The position numbers were made by a program, and so were the translations under genes. 64,000 bases of DNA from contig NZ_CP192056.1 of the NCBI RefSeq assembly GCF_050942215.1, positions 1,798,001 to 1,862,000 on the forward strand, given 5' to 3'. The DNA is from Sphaerimonospora sp050942215 (GTDB taxonomy: Bacteria > Actinomycetota > Actinomycetes > Streptosporangiales > Streptosporangiaceae). Positions 8,931 to 18,857 of this stretch are shown here, in pieces; positions within the stretch are counted from its first letter, which is position 1; every line of letters starts with the position of its first letter. The notes below the pieces were generated by a model that did not search any database, had not been told where the DNA came from, and saw only the letters and a list, made by a program, of their open reading frames with translations.

Positions 8931-10987
8931 CACGGTTGCGGGGGCGACTGCTTGTCCTGCAGGTGCTCGTGATCGCGATGATCGTGGTGCTCGTCGTCCG
9001 GCTGTGGCAGGTGCAGGTCGTGCAGGGGGACAGGTACGTCGTCGTCGCGACCGAGACGCGTACCCGCGAGGTGCGGGTGCCGGCGGTACGCGGCTCGATC
9101 CTCGACTCGTCGGGCCAGCCGCTGGTCCGCAACCGCACCAGTCTGGTGGTGTCGATCGACCGGTCCAGGCTCGAACGGATGCCCGACGGCGGTGCCGCGG
9201 TGCTCCGGCGGCTGTCGCCTGTGCTGGGCATCCCGTACGAGAAGCTGAAAACGCAGATCCGCGCCTGTGGGCCGGGCGTCTCGAAGCCCTGCTGGCCGGG
9301 CTCGCCGTACACTCCGATCCCCGTCGCCGAGCACGTGAAGACCCGGCAGGCGCTGCAGATCCTGGAACGCCAGGAGGACTTCCCGGGTGTCACGGCCGAG
9401 ATCCAGGCGAGGCGCGACTACCCGCACGGCAAGGACGCCGTCCAGTTGCTCGGCTACCTTCAGCCGGTCACCGAGCAGGAGTTGGAGAAGCGCGAGGGGC
9501 TCAAGGCGAACTACTCCGGTGTCGACCTGACCGGCCGGGGCGGGCTGGAGGCGACCTACGACGCGGCGCTGCGTGGCAAGCCGGGCCTGCGGCGGGTCCA
9601 GGTGGACCGGATGGGCAAGGTCATCAAGGTGGATCAGCGGTCGGACCCGGTGCCCGGCGACATTCTGGTCACCAGCATCGACGAGCGGGTCCAGCGGATC
9701 GTGGAGAAGTCGCTCGACCAGGCGATGCGGGAGACGCCGCAGTCCGACGGGGCGGCGGGCGTCGTGCTGGACGTGAAGACCGGACGGGTGGTCGCGATGG
9801 CCAGCAGGCCGAATTACGACCCCAAGGTCTGGGTGGGCGGCATCTCCGAGAAGGACTATCGGTGGCTGCTGTCGGATAAGTCGGGTAAGCCGCTCATGTC
9901 GCGGGCGATCAGCGGCACGTTCGCCCCCGGGTCCACCTTCAAGATCAGCTCGGCCTCGGCGATGATCGCCGACGGCGCCTCGCTGAACGGCGCCTACGAG
10001 TGCCCGAGCTCCTACACCGCCGCCGGCCGCTCGTACAGCAACGCCGGCGGCATGTCCCTGGGGTCGATCTCACTGCACACGGCGCTCGAGAAGTCCTGCG
10101 ACACGGTGTTCTACAGGGCGGGATACGAGCAGTGGAAGCGCGACGGCGGCGAGAAGCCGACCGGCACTCCCAAGGAGCCGATGACCCACATGGCCAAGGC
10201 GTACGGCTTCGGCCACCGCACCGGCATCGATCTGCCGGGTGAGAGCCCGGGCCTGATCCCGAGCCGGGAGTGGAAGAAGAAGCTGTGGAATTCGATGAAG
10301 GACACCATGTGCCGGCGGGCCAAGACCGGCTACCCCGAGATGAAGAACGCCGCCAAGGCGGCGTACGCCAAGCGGCTCGCCCACGAGAACTGCGTGGAGG
10401 GCTACATCTGGCACGCCTACGAGGCGATCAACTTCTCGATCGGTCAGGGCGCCGTGCTGGTGACGCCGCTCCAGCTCGCCCGCGCGTACGCCGCGCTCGT
10501 CGGCGACGGCAACGTGCGCAGCCCGCGGATCGGCTGGGCCCTGGTCCGGCCGGACGGCACGCTGGTCAAGGAGATCCCGGTGCCGATCGAGGGCCATCTG
10601 CCCATCAGCGACGAGGTACGCGACTACATACGCAAGGCGCTGGCCCAGGTGCCGGTGACCGGTACGGCAGCGGCCGTGTTCCGCGGGTTCGACTTCAACC
10701 GGGTGAAGGTCGGCGGCAAGACCGGTACGGCGGAGGTCTACGGCAAGAACGACACGTCGTGGTTCGCCTCCTTCGCCCCCGCGGACAATCCGCGCTTCGT
10801 GGCCGTCGTGATGGTGTCCCAGGGCGGATGGGGCGCCTCCACCGCCGCGCCCGCCGTACGCCGGATCTGGGAGGGGATCTTCGGAGTGGGCAAGGGCGAG
10901 GACGGCAAGCCGCTCAAGCCGGCGCTTCCGGACGGCAGGCCCGCGGCGCGGCTGCCGGTGATCAGGGATGGGGTGGCGGCCCAGTGA
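8927..10987 (+). CDS. mrdA: penicillin-binding protein 2 (elongation-specific transpeptidase)
   Basis: Class B PBP of 686 aa that cross-links peptidoglycan together with the RodA glycosyltransferase. An N-terminal membrane anchor (residues about 8-30) is followed by the dimerisation/pedestal domain with VPAVRGSILDSSG. The transpeptidase domain has the catalytic STFK tetrad at Ser336-Lys339, SCD as the second motif and KTGTAE at Lys598. The ATG at 8927 overlaps the mreD stop. Length is within the PBP2 range, with an insertion rich in Lys and Met between motifs 2 and 3. Confidence 0.95.
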   Translation: MTRLRGRLLVLQVLVIAMIVVLVVRLWQVQVVQGDRYVVVATETRTREVRVPAVRGSILDSSGQPLVRNRTSLVVSIDRSRLERMPDGGAAVLRRLSPVLGIPYEKLKTQIRACGPGVSKPCWPGSPYTPIPVAEHVKTRQALQILERQEDFPGVTAEIQARRDYPHGKDAVQLLGYLQPVTEQELEKREGLKANYSGVDLTGRGGLEATYDAALRGKPGLRRVQVDRMGKVIKVDQRSDPVPGDILVTSIDERVQRIVEKSLDQAMRETPQSDGAAGVVLDVKTGRVVAMASRPNYDPKVWVGGISEKDYRWLLSDKSGKPLMSRAISGTFAPGSTFKISSASAMIADGASLNGAYECPSSYTAAGRSYSNAGGMSLGSISLHTALEKSCDTVFYRAGYEQWKRDGGEKPTGTPKEPMTHMAKAYGFGHRTGIDLPGESPGLIPSREWKKKLWNSMKDTMCRRAKTGYPEMKNAAKAAYAKRLAHENCVEGYIWHAYEAINFSIGQGAVLVTPLQLARAYAALVGDGNVRSPRIGWALVRPDGTLVKEIPVPIEGHLPISDEVRDYIRKALAQVPVTGTAAAVFRGFDFNRVKVGGKTGTAEVYGKNDTSWFASFAPADNPRFVAVVMVSQGGWGASTAAPAVRRIWEGIFGVGKGEDGKPLKPALPDGRPAARLPVIRDGVAAQ

Positions 10988-10993
10988 TGCGAG

Positions 10994-12163
10994 ATGACTG
11001 ACGCGCTGCGGGTTCGGCGGCGATCGCTCGTACGGCGGGCCGTGGGCCAGGGGGCGCCCCTGTGGCGGATGGACGGCATCCTGCTCGGTGCGGTCGTCGC
11101 GCTCAGCGTCATCAGCACGCTCCTGGTCTGGTCGTCCACCCGGCAGTGGAACTCGGCCGAGCCGACCGCGATGGTCAAGAAGCACGTGCTCAACCTGGGC
11201 ATCGGGCTCGCGCTCTACAGCGCCGTGGCGGTGTCCGACTACCGGGTGCTGCGCCGGTACGCGCCGCTGGTGTTCGGCATCGCGACCCTGGGACTGCTGC
11301 TCGTCCTCACACCGATGGGCGCGACGGTCAACGGCCACCACTCGTGGATCATGCTGGGGGGCGGCTTCGCCGTACAGCCGGGCGAGCTGGCGAAACCGGC
11401 GCTGGTGCTGATGCTGGCGGTGCTGCTGGCCCGGACCGGGGACAAGAAGAAGGACCGGCCGCGCTATCTGGACGTCGGCTTGTGCCTCGTCATCTGGGGC
11501 GTCACCGTGACCCTGGTCATGCTGGAGCCCGACCTCGGCACCACGACGGTGTTGACGGCGATCACGGCCGGCATGATCGTGTACGCGGGTGTGCACAAGC
11601 GGCTGGTCGTGGCCGGGCTGGTGCTGGCGGCCGCCGGCGCGGCGGCCGTGTGGTTCCTCGGGCTGCTCAAGCCGTACCAGGTGGCCCGGTTCACCGCGCT
11701 GATGGACCCGTCGACCGACCCGCGCGGAATCGGCTACAACAGCAGACAGGCGCTGGTCGCGATCGGTTCGGGCGAGTTGTTCGGCAAGGGCCTGTTCCAC
11801 GGCGGGCAGACGACCGGCCGTTTCGTGCCCGAGCAGCACACCGACTTCATCTTCACTGTGGCCGGGGAGGAACTGGGCTTCGTCGGGTCGGCGGTCGTGG
11901 TGCTGCTGCTCGGCGTGGTGCTGCTGCGATGCCTGCGGATCGCCCGGCTGTGCGAGGACCGGTTCGCCGCGCTCGTGGCCGGGGGCGTCGTGACCTGGCT
12001 GGGGTTCCAGACTCTGGTCAACGTCGGCATGACCATCGGGATCATGCCGATCACCGGCGTGCCCCTGCCGTTCGTCTCGTACGGCGGCACCGCGACGTTC
12101 GCCAACATGATGGCGGTCGGCGTGCTGCAGGCGATCCACATCAAGGACCGGGTGTTCGGCTGA
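10994..12163 (+). CDS. rodA: SEDS peptidoglycan glycosyltransferase RodA
   Basis: The 389-aa protein has about ten membrane helices and polymerises lipid II as the partner of PBP2. Family signatures are visible: GHHSWIMLGGGFAVQPGEL (the conserved loop with the catalytic-region residues), EPDLGTTTV, QHTDFIFTVAGEELGF and the C-terminal PLPFVSYGGTA. The ATG lies 6 nt after the mrdA stop, so it is in the same transcript and closes the cluster. Confidence 0.95.
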   Translation: MTDALRVRRRSLVRRAVGQGAPLWRMDGILLGAVVALSVISTLLVWSSTRQWNSAEPTAMVKKHVLNLGIGLALYSAVAVSDYRVLRRYAPLVFGIATLGLLLVLTPMGATVNGHHSWIMLGGGFAVQPGELAKPALVLMLAVLLARTGDKKKDRPRYLDVGLCLVIWGVTVTLVMLEPDLGTTTVLTAITAGMIVYAGVHKRLVVAGLVLAAAGAAAVWFLGLLKPYQVARFTALMDPSTDPRGIGYNSRQALVAIGSGELFGKGLFHGGQTTGRFVPEQHTDFIFTVAGEELGFVGSAVVVLLLGVVLLRCLRIARLCEDRFAALVAGGVVTWLGFQTLVNVGMTIGIMPITGVPLPFVSYGGTATFANMMAVGVLQAIHIKDRVFG

Positions 12164-12204
12164 GCGCGTGTCCGTCGAGCGAGCCGAGGCCCCATCTGAG
12201 CCGA

Positions 12205-12216
12205 TACCCTGGAGCC
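12205..12216 (+). promoter_or_regulatory. -10 element of the radical SAM gene
   Basis: TACCCT (12205-12210) is followed by 6 nt and the ATG at 12217. The intervening GGAGCC could alternatively act as a ribosome-binding site for a longer transcript from the mre operon. Confidence 0.4.
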
Positions 12217-14139
12217 ATGTCTGTCGAGTCGTTGTTTCCTCGCCTGGAAGCGCTGCTGCACCGGGTGCAGAAGCCGATCCAGTACGTCGGAGGTGAGCTG
12301 AACTCGACGGTCAAGGACTGGGACGAGGCGACCGTCCGGTGGGCGCTGATGTATCCGGACGCCTATGAGGTCGGCCTGCCCAACCAGGGGGTGCAGATCC
12401 TCTACGAGATCCTCAACGAGCTGCCCGGGACGCTGGCCGAGCGGACGTACACGGTCTGGCCGGATCTCGAGGCGCTCATGCGGGCCGAGGGCGTCCCCCA
12501 GTTCACCGTCGACGCGCACCGGCCGGTGCGGGCGTTCGACGTCCTGGGCGTGTCGTTCGCCACCGAGCTCGGCTACACCAACCTGCTCACCGCGCTCGAT
12601 CTGGCGGGTATCCCGTTCCGCGCGGTGGAGCGGACCGAAGAGGACCCGATCGTGCTGGCCGGAGGCCACGCCGCGTTCAACCCCGAGCCCGTCGCCGACT
12701 TCCTCGACGCCGCCGTGCTCGGCGACGGCGAGCAGATCGCCATCGCGATCAGCGAGGTGCTGCGCGAGTGGAAGGAAGAGGGCTCGCCCGGGGGCCGCGA
12801 CGAGCTGCTCATGCGCCTCGCCTCCACCGGCGGGGTCTACGTCCCGAAGTTCTTCGACGTCGAGTATCACCCCGACGGCCGCATCAAACGGGTCGTGCCG
12901 AACCGGCCGGGGGTCCCCTCGCGGGTGTTCAAACACACGGTCATGGACCTGGACGAGTGGCCGTACCCGAAGAAGCCGCTGGTCCCGCTCGCCGAGACCG
13001 TCCACGAGCGGTTCAGCGTGGAGATCTTCCGCGGCTGCACCCGCGGCTGCCGCTTCTGCCAGGCGGGGATGATCACCCGTCCGGTGCGTGAACGGTCGAT
13101 CACGACGATCGGCGACATGGTCGAGGTGGGCGTCAAGGAGTCAGGCTTCAGCGAGGTCGGCCTGCTGTCGCTGTCCAGCGCGGACCACTCGGAGATCGCC
13201 GACGTCACCAGGGGTCTCGCCGACCGCTACGAGGGCAGCCAGATCGGTCTGTCCCTGCCGTCCACACGGGTCGACGCCTTCAACGTCGACCTCGCGGGCG
13301 AGCTGTCGAGGAACGGGCGCCGCTCGGGGCTCACCTTCGCACCCGAGGGCGGATCCGAGCGGATGCGCAAGGTGATCAACAAGATGGTCACCGAGGAGGA
13401 CCTGATCCGTACGGTCACCACGGCCTACAGCCAGGGCTGGCGGCAGGTGAAGCTGTACTTCATGTGCGGGCTGCCCACGGAGGAGGACGCCGACGTCCTC
13501 GCCATCGCCGGCCTGGCCAAGCAGGTCATCAAGGCGGGGCGGGAGGCGACCGGCTCCAGGGACATCCGCTGCACGGTCTCCATCGGCGGGTTCGTGCCCA
13601 AGCCGCACACGCCGTTCCAGTGGGCGGCCCAGTGCGACCACGAGACGGTGGACCGCCGCCTGCGCGCGCTCCGCGACGCCATGCGCGCGGACAAGGAGTA
13701 CGGCAGGGCGATCGGCTACCGCTACCACGACGGGAAGCCGTCGATCGTGGAGGGCCTGCTGTCGCGTGGCGACCGCCGTGTCGGCGCGGTCATCCGGGCC
13801 GTGTGGGAGGACGGCGGTCGGTTCGACGGCTGGAGCGAGCACTTCTCCTACGACCGCTGGATGGCGGCGGCGGAGCGGGTCTTCGCCGGCGGGCCGGTGG
13901 ACGTCGACTGGTACACCATCAGGGAGCGCGACGAGCACGAGGTCCTCCCGTGGGATCACCTCGACGCCGGGCTCGACCGTGAATGGCTGTGGCAGGACTG
14001 GCAGGACGCGCTGGGCGGCGTCGAGGTCGAGGACTGCCGCTGGACGCCCTGCTACGACTGCGGCGTGTGCCCCACGATGGGGACGGAGATCCAGGTCGGC
14101 CCCACCGGAAGGAAGCTGCTGCCGCTCACGGTCCTGTGA
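12217..14139 (+). CDS. B12-binding-domain radical SAM protein (TIGR03960 type)
   Basis: The 640-aa protein begins with a cobalamin-binding-like domain (about residues 10-190) followed by a radical SAM core whose [4Fe-4S] ligands are Cys274, Cys278 and Cys281 in FRGCTRGCRFC. The C-terminus carries another Cys-rich patch (DCRWTPCYDCGVCPTMG). It matches the family TIGR03960, whose substrate is unestablished. The next gene is the DUF2344 partner (TIGR03936), which other bacteria carry as a fusion to this protein, so the two probably act together. The pair sits upstream of rne, pointing to RNA-linked chemistry, an inference. Confidence 0.92.
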   Translation: MSVESLFPRLEALLHRVQKPIQYVGGELNSTVKDWDEATVRWALMYPDAYEVGLPNQGVQILYEILNELPGTLAERTYTVWPDLEALMRAEGVPQFTVDAHRPVRAFDVLGVSFATELGYTNLLTALDLAGIPFRAVERTEEDPIVLAGGHAAFNPEPVADFLDAAVLGDGEQIAIAISEVLREWKEEGSPGGRDELLMRLASTGGVYVPKFFDVEYHPDGRIKRVVPNRPGVPSRVFKHTVMDLDEWPYPKKPLVPLAETVHERFSVEIFRGCTRGCRFCQAGMITRPVRERSITTIGDMVEVGVKESGFSEVGLLSLSSADHSEIADVTRGLADRYEGSQIGLSLPSTRVDAFNVDLAGELSRNGRRSGLTFAPEGGSERMRKVINKMVTEEDLIRTVTTAYSQGWRQVKLYFMCGLPTEEDADVLAIAGLAKQVIKAGREATGSRDIRCTVSIGGFVPKPHTPFQWAAQCDHETVDRRLRALRDAMRADKEYGRAIGYRYHDGKPSIVEGLLSRGDRRVGAVIRAVWEDGGRFDGWSEHFSYDRWMAAAERVFAGGPVDVDWYTIRERDEHEVLPWDHLDAGLDREWLWQDWQDALGGVEVEDCRWTPCYDCGVCPTMGTEIQVGPTGRKLLPLTVL

Positions 14140-14241
14140 CCTCGGGGTCGTGACCGGCAAACCACGATCTGCCGGGTGCGGCTCGGTGGATCGTCTGATC
14201 GGGCGGCGGGCGGCACTCCCCGGGCGCGGCTATTCTGGAAG

Positions 14242-15045
14242 ATGATTGACCGAAACCGGAAGGATGGCGGAACCCTGAAACCCGTACCCGATGGGCCATC
14301 GCCCGAGCCCGTGGTGCAGCGCCTCAGGGTGCGGTACGCCAAACGGGGGCGGCTGCGTTTCACCAGTCACCGTGACATCTCCCGCGCCGTCGAAAGGGCG
14401 GTACGGCGGGCCGGCGTCCCGGTGGCCTACAGCGCGGGATTCAGCCCCCATCCGAAGATCTCCTATGCCGGCGCCGCTCCGACTGGGGTGGCGAGTGAGG
14501 CCGAGTACCTCGAGATCGGTGTGAACCGGCCGTGCGATCCGCGGCGGATCCGTGCCGAACTCGACGCGTCGCTGCCGCCGGGCCTCGACGTTCTGGACGT
14601 GATAGAGGCGCGCACCGGGAACCTCGCGGACCGGCTGGAGGGCTCGGCGTGGGAACTGCGGCTTCCCGGGGCCGATCCGGCCGCGGTGGAGCAGGCGGTA
14701 CGGGAGTTCTCGGCTGCCGACCGGGTAGAGGTCGAGCGCCTGACCAAGAAAGGTATGCGGCGGTTCGACACCCGCCAGGCCGTGTGTTCGCTGGCCGTCA
14801 TGAACGGGGCGGGAACAACGGCAGGTCAGGAGACCGTTCAGCCGTGTGTCATACTTCGTATGGTTGTTCGGCACGAAACTCCTGCCGTCCGGCCCGACGA
14901 CGTGCTCATGGGTTTGCGTCTCGTGGCAGGCTTCGCGCCGCCGTCGCCTCCCGAGGTGACCAGGCTGGCGCAGGGGCCGCTCGACGCTGTGACCGGTGAG
15001 CCCGCTGACCCGTTCGACCTCGACCGGGCAGGCGGAGACCGATAA
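14242..15045 (+). CDS. TIGR03936/DUF2344 family radical-SAM-associated protein
   Basis: This 267-aa soluble protein contains the family block LRVRYAKRGRLRFTSHRDIS followed by RAVERAVRRAGVPVAYS and GFSPHPKISYA (residues about 25-80). It lacks radical SAM cysteines and is the stand-alone partner of the upstream gene. The start is uncertain: the ATG at 14242 has TATTCT 5 nt ahead, giving a leaderless transcript; the open frame reaches 14176. Function is unknown. Confidence 0.82.
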   Translation: MIDRNRKDGGTLKPVPDGPSPEPVVQRLRVRYAKRGRLRFTSHRDISRAVERAVRRAGVPVAYSAGFSPHPKISYAGAAPTGVASEAEYLEIGVNRPCDPRRIRAELDASLPPGLDVLDVIEARTGNLADRLEGSAWELRLPGADPAAVEQAVREFSAADRVEVERLTKKGMRRFDTRQAVCSLAVMNGAGTTAGQETVQPCVILRMVVRHETPAVRPDDVLMGLRLVAGFAPPSPPEVTRLAQGPLDAVTGEPADPFDLDRAGGDR

Positions 15046-15096
15046 GACTTGCCGCTGCGGCACCCTCGCGGAGCGCGGCGGACCACGAGAGACGAG

Positions 15097-15131
15097 AGCC
15101 TCCGTGCGGCGCGGCGACGCGCCCGGAGGCT
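15097..15131 (+). promoter_or_regulatory. hairpin in the rne 5' leader
   Basis: AGCCTCCG (15097-15104) pairs with CGGAGGCT (15124-15131) around a GC-rich 19-nt loop, ending 17 nt before the rne ATG. Known RNase E genes feed back on their own leader; whether this structure does so is inferred. Confidence 0.35.
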
Positions 15132-15148
15132 GACGGGAGAGCGCCCGC

Positions 15149-17995
15149 ATGCTCGACAACGAGCCCACTGACGGGGCTGTGAGCCTTGACGGTGATACGA
15201 CGACAGGTGATACGACAACCGAAGAAAGGGAGCACGGTTCCGGTGTGAGCGAAGCCTCGCCCGCCGAGCCGCAGCGGCGCCGTGCGGCGAGCCGCCCGGC
15301 TGGGCCTCCTCCGGAGCCGGACGAGCTGCCGCCGGTCGCCACCGTGACGACGGTGGCCGCGGGCGCCGCACACGTCGTGGCGGAGCCGGCCGAGTCGCCG
15401 CGACCGCGGCGGGCCACTCGCCGCCGTGCCACCCCAGAGCCGGAGCCGGCCGAGGCGTCCGGCGAGGCGCCCGCCGAGATCTCTGCCGAGATTCCCGCAG
15501 AGACCGCTGAGGCCCCCGAGCCGGTCACGGAGGAACCCGCCAAGCCGGTACGGCGCAGCCGTACCCGCAAGCGGGCCGAGGCACAGGAACCGCAGGAGAC
15601 CCACGAGGCGGCGGACGAGACCCGGGCGGAGCAGCCCGAGGCGGCCGAGGAGACCCCGGCCAGAACCCGGCGGCGCGCCGGCCGGAAGAAGGACGAAGAG
15701 GCGTCCGCTGCACCGAAGCGATCCTCGGTGACCGAGCGGGTGACCGCGGAACGATCCAGTGCGGCGATGAGCGCGGCCGAGGCCGAGGTCGCCGCCGTGC
15801 TGCGGCTCGGCGTGCCGTCGGCCGACCTCCCGGAGGAGCGGGCCGATGCGGAGCCACTCGACGAGGCCGATGCCGCGGCGGAACCGGCCGAGGATGGGCC
15901 GTCGGCCGTGCTGACCGACCCGTTCGGCCTGCACGTGCAGCGGCCGGCCGTCCCGTCGGTGTCGTTCCAGGCGCCGTCGGCGCTGTTCCAGCCGCTCTTC
16001 CAGGCGCCGGATCCGTTCGCCGTGCCGGCTCAGCGCACCGCGGAACCGGAGGAGCAGGCCGAGACCGACGAGGCGACGGCGGCCACCGAGGAGGAGGCCG
16101 AGGGGGAGGGCACGCCACGCCGGCGTCGCCGCCGCCGGGGCGGTCGCGGACGCGGCCTGCGCGGCCAGGAGGGCGAGGACGGCGAGGAGTCCGACTCCGA
16201 GGCGGAGGAGACGCACGAGGAGCCGGCCGAGGACGACGACGGCGCGCAGACGGATGCCGACGGCGGGCAGGGCACCTCGCGCCGCAGGCGTCGTCGCCGC
16301 CGCAGGGGCGGTGACGAGGCCGAGCCCACCGCCGACGACCCGCCGAACACGGTGGTCCGCATCCGCGCGCCCCGCGCCACCCGCTCCACGTCGATCGACG
16401 AGGTGCAGGGCGTGCGCGGCTCCACCCGGCTGGAGGCGAAGAAGCAGCGCCGCCGCGAAGGCCGCGAGCTGGGCCGCCGTCGTCCGCCGATCATCACGGA
16501 GTCGGAGTTCCTGGCCCGTCGTGAGTCGGTCGAGCGCGTCATGATCGTACGCCGTCACGGCGGCCGCACCCAGATCGCGGTCCTGGAGGACGGCGTGCTC
16601 GTCGAGCACTACGTCGACCGCGAGTCGAGCCAGTCCTACGTCGGCAACGTGTACCTGGGCAAGGTCCAGAACGTGCTGCCCTCGATGGAGGCGGCGTTCG
16701 TCGACGTCGGCAAGGGCCGCAACGCCGTGCTGTACGCGGGCGAGGTCAACTTCGACACCATCGGCCTCGAAGGCCAGCCGAAGCGGATCGAGGCGGCGCT
16801 GAAGTCCGGCCAGTCCGTGCTCGTCCAGGTCACCAAGGACCCGATCGGGCACAAGGGTGCGCGGCTGACCTCCCAGATAAGCCTGCCCGGCCGCTACCTG
16901 GTCTACGTGCCGGACGGCTCGATGACCGGGATCTCCCGCAAGCTGCCCGACAAGGAACGGGCGCGGCTCAAGCAGATCCTCAAGAAGGTGATGCCGGAGA
17001 ACGCGGGCGTGATAGTCCGTACGGCCGCGGAGGGCGCCTCTGAGGAGGAGCTCAGCCGCGACGTGGCGAGGCTGTCGGCGCAGTGGGAGAACATCCAGCG
17101 CAAGGCCAAGTCGGCCAGCCCGCCCGAGTTGCTCTCCGGTGAGCCCGACCTGACGATCCGGGTGGTCCGCGACATCTTCAACGAGGACTTCAGCTCGCTG
17201 GTGGTCGAGGGCGAGGACGCGTGGGTGACGGTGGACGAGTACGTCCGCTACGTCGCGCCGCATCTCGCCGATCGCCTGTCCAGGTGGGAGGAGGAGACGA
17301 GCGACGTCTTCACCGCCTACCGGGTGGACGAGCAGATCGCCAAGGCGATGGAGCGCAAGGTGTGGCTGCCCTCCGGCGGCTCGCTCGTGATCGACCGCAC
17401 GGAGGCGATGACGGTCGTCGACGTCAACACGGGCAAGTTCACCGGGCAGGGCGGAAACCTCGAGGAGACCGTCACCCGCAACAACCTGGAGGCGGCCGAG
17501 GAGATCGTCCGCCAGCTCCGGTTGCGGGACATCGGCGGCATCATCGTGATCGACTTCATCGACATGGTGCTGGAGAGCAACCGCGACCTCGTGCTCCGCC
17601 GGCTGCTGGAGTGCCTGGCGCGGGACCGGACCAAGCACCAGGTGGCCGAGGTCACCTCGCTCGGCCTCGTCCAGATGACCCGCAAGCGGGTCGGCCAGGG
17701 CCTCCTGGAGGCGTTCTCGACGCCGTGTGACTGCTGTAACGGACGCGGCATCATCGTCTCCACCGAGCCGGTCGAGGCGAAGCAGGAGCCACGCGGTACG
17801 CAGGGCAAGATGGCCGTCGAGAAGGCGGTGGCGGACAAGCTGGGCGGCTCCGGCGAGAGCACGGCGGTGGCCGCTGCCGCCACCGTGCGGAACGGCGTCA
17901 CCGACTCCCTGTCGTCGGCCGCGTCCTCGGAGGAGGGCGAGGTCTCGACACAGCCGCGTACGCGGCGCCGTTCCCGCAGGAAGACGAGTGACTGA
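15149..17995 (+). CDS. rne: ribonuclease E/G with long acidic-basic N-terminal extension
   Basis: Endoribonuclease of 948 aa that begins mRNA decay and processes rRNA. Residues 1-430 are a disordered arm rich in Glu, Ala and Pro with two Arg-tract patches (near 315-330 and 372-385), probably RNA- or protein-binding. An S1-like segment (IAVLEDGVLVEHYVDRES) follows. Catalytic Asp758 (VDVNTGKF) and Asp802 (VIDFIDM) bind Mg, and CDCCNGRG at 860-867 gives the Zn-link. As in other actinobacteria the extension is N-terminal, unlike the C-terminal arm of E. coli. rplU follows 218 nt downstream. Confidence 0.95.
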   Translation: MLDNEPTDGAVSLDGDTTTGDTTTEEREHGSGVSEASPAEPQRRRAASRPAGPPPEPDELPPVATVTTVAAGAAHVVAEPAESPRPRRATRRRATPEPEPAEASGEAPAEISAEIPAETAEAPEPVTEEPAKPVRRSRTRKRAEAQEPQETHEAADETRAEQPEAAEETPARTRRRAGRKKDEEASAAPKRSSVTERVTAERSSAAMSAAEAEVAAVLRLGVPSADLPEERADAEPLDEADAAAEPAEDGPSAVLTDPFGLHVQRPAVPSVSFQAPSALFQPLFQAPDPFAVPAQRTAEPEEQAETDEATAATEEEAEGEGTPRRRRRRRGGRGRGLRGQEGEDGEESDSEAEETHEEPAEDDDGAQTDADGGQGTSRRRRRRRRRGGDEAEPTADDPPNTVVRIRAPRATRSTSIDEVQGVRGSTRLEAKKQRRREGRELGRRRPPIITESEFLARRESVERVMIVRRHGGRTQIAVLEDGVLVEHYVDRESSQSYVGNVYLGKVQNVLPSMEAAFVDVGKGRNAVLYAGEVNFDTIGLEGQPKRIEAALKSGQSVLVQVTKDPIGHKGARLTSQISLPGRYLVYVPDGSMTGISRKLPDKERARLKQILKKVMPENAGVIVRTAAEGASEEELSRDVARLSAQWENIQRKAKSASPPELLSGEPDLTIRVVRDIFNEDFSSLVVEGEDAWVTVDEYVRYVAPHLADRLSRWEEETSDVFTAYRVDEQIAKAMERKVWLPSGGSLVIDRTEAMTVVDVNTGKFTGQGGNLEETVTRNNLEAAEEIVRQLRLRDIGGIIVIDFIDMVLESNRDLVLRRLLECLARDRTKHQVAEVTSLGLVQMTRKRVGQGLLEAFSTPCDCCNGRGIIVSTEPVEAKQEPRGTQGKMAVEKAVADKLGGSGESTAVAAAATVRNGVTDSLSSAASSEEGEVSTQPRTRRRSRRKTSD

Positions 17996-18103
17996 CGACA
18001 GTGACATCCGCGTGATGTCCGAGTGACGACTCAGGCTCTCCGGCTTTCCACCCGGTTCGACCTCGGTACCGATAATCCGGTACTCTAGTCAACCGGCGCG
18101 TCT

Positions 18104-18146
18104 GGTGAGCGCGCCTGGCTTCGCGCGCCTGCCCGGAAAGCCGGTC
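18104..18146 (+). promoter_or_regulatory. structured rplU leader
   Basis: Between rne and rplU the sequence after the TACTCT candidate forms nested GC-rich pairings (GGCGCG with CGCGCC, and outer CCGG/CCGG). A ribosomal-protein leader is plausible, but no known leader family is recognised. Confidence 0.25.
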
Positions 18147-18213
18147 GTGTAATCGACAGCAGCTGGATGCGGGGCGCGGCATCTCAGCACTTAGCCAGAA
18201 GAAGGGTTCCGCG

Positions 18214-18528
18214 GTGTACGCGATCGTTCGTTGCGGCGGCAGGCAGCAGAAGGTCTCCGTCGGGGACGTCCTCGAGGTGGACAGACTCGCCGGCGAGGTC
18301 GGTTCCTCGGTGTCGCTGCCGGCGGTGCTCGTCGTCAACGACGGCGATGTCACCACCGACGCTGCCACGCTTGCCAGGTTCCAGGTGACCGCCGAGATCC
18401 TCGGTGAGATCAAGGGCCCCAAGATTCGCATTCTGAAGTACAAGAACAAGACCGGTTACAAGAAGCGCATGGGTCACCGTCAGCGGTACACCCAGGTCAA
18501 GGTCACCGGCATCAACCCCGGACAGTGA
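18214..18528 (+). CDS. rplU: 50S ribosomal protein L21
   Basis: The 104-aa product has standard L21 features: YAIVRCGGRQQKVSVGD at the start, the KIRILKYKNKTGYKKRMGHRQ stretch split over residues 70-92, and the ending TQVKVTGI. The GTG at 18214 has GAAGAAGGG 6 nt upstream. rpmA lies 45 nt downstream in the usual L21-L27 pair. The 218-nt upstream gap contains a TACTCT -10 candidate (18081-18086) and a GC-rich structured leader. Confidence 0.97.
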   Translation: MYAIVRCGGRQQKVSVGDVLEVDRLAGEVGSSVSLPAVLVVNDGDVTTDAATLARFQVTAEILGEIKGPKIRILKYKNKTGYKKRMGHRQRYTQVKVTGINPGQ

Positions 18529-18573
18529 TTTCCCGGGGGGACGACCCCCGATACCCCCGAAAGGGAGTGAACC

Positions 18574-18831
18574 ATGGCACACAAGAAGGGCGCCTCGTCC
18601 ACCCGGAACGGCCGTGACTCGAACGCGCAGCGCCTCGGCGTCAAGCGCTTCGGCGGGCAGTTGGTGAACGCAGGCGAGATCATCGTCCGCCAGCGCGGCA
18701 CCCACTTCCACCCCGGCGACAACGTCGGCCGCGGCAGCGACGACACCCTGTTCGCGCTTGCCGCCGGTCACGTGCAGTTCGGCGTGAAGCGTGGTCGTCG
18801 CGCGGTGAGCATCGTCCCGGTCGCGGAGTAG
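18574..18831 (+). CDS. rpmA: 50S ribosomal protein L27
   Basis: L27 (85 aa) sits near the peptidyl-transferase centre and helps position tRNA. The start AHKKGASSTRNGRDSNAQR and the ending VKRGRRAVSIVPVAE are characteristic. There is no cleavable N-terminal extension as in Firmicutes. The ATG at 18574 has AAAGGGAG 7 nt upstream. A strong hairpin after the stop separates it from obgE. Confidence 0.97.
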   Translation: MAHKKGASSTRNGRDSNAQRLGVKRFGGQLVNAGEIIVRQRGTHFHPGDNVGRGSDDTLFALAAGHVQFGVKRGRRAVSIVPVAE

Positions 18832-18857
18832 ATCCGCCGGGACAGCAGCACGACCTT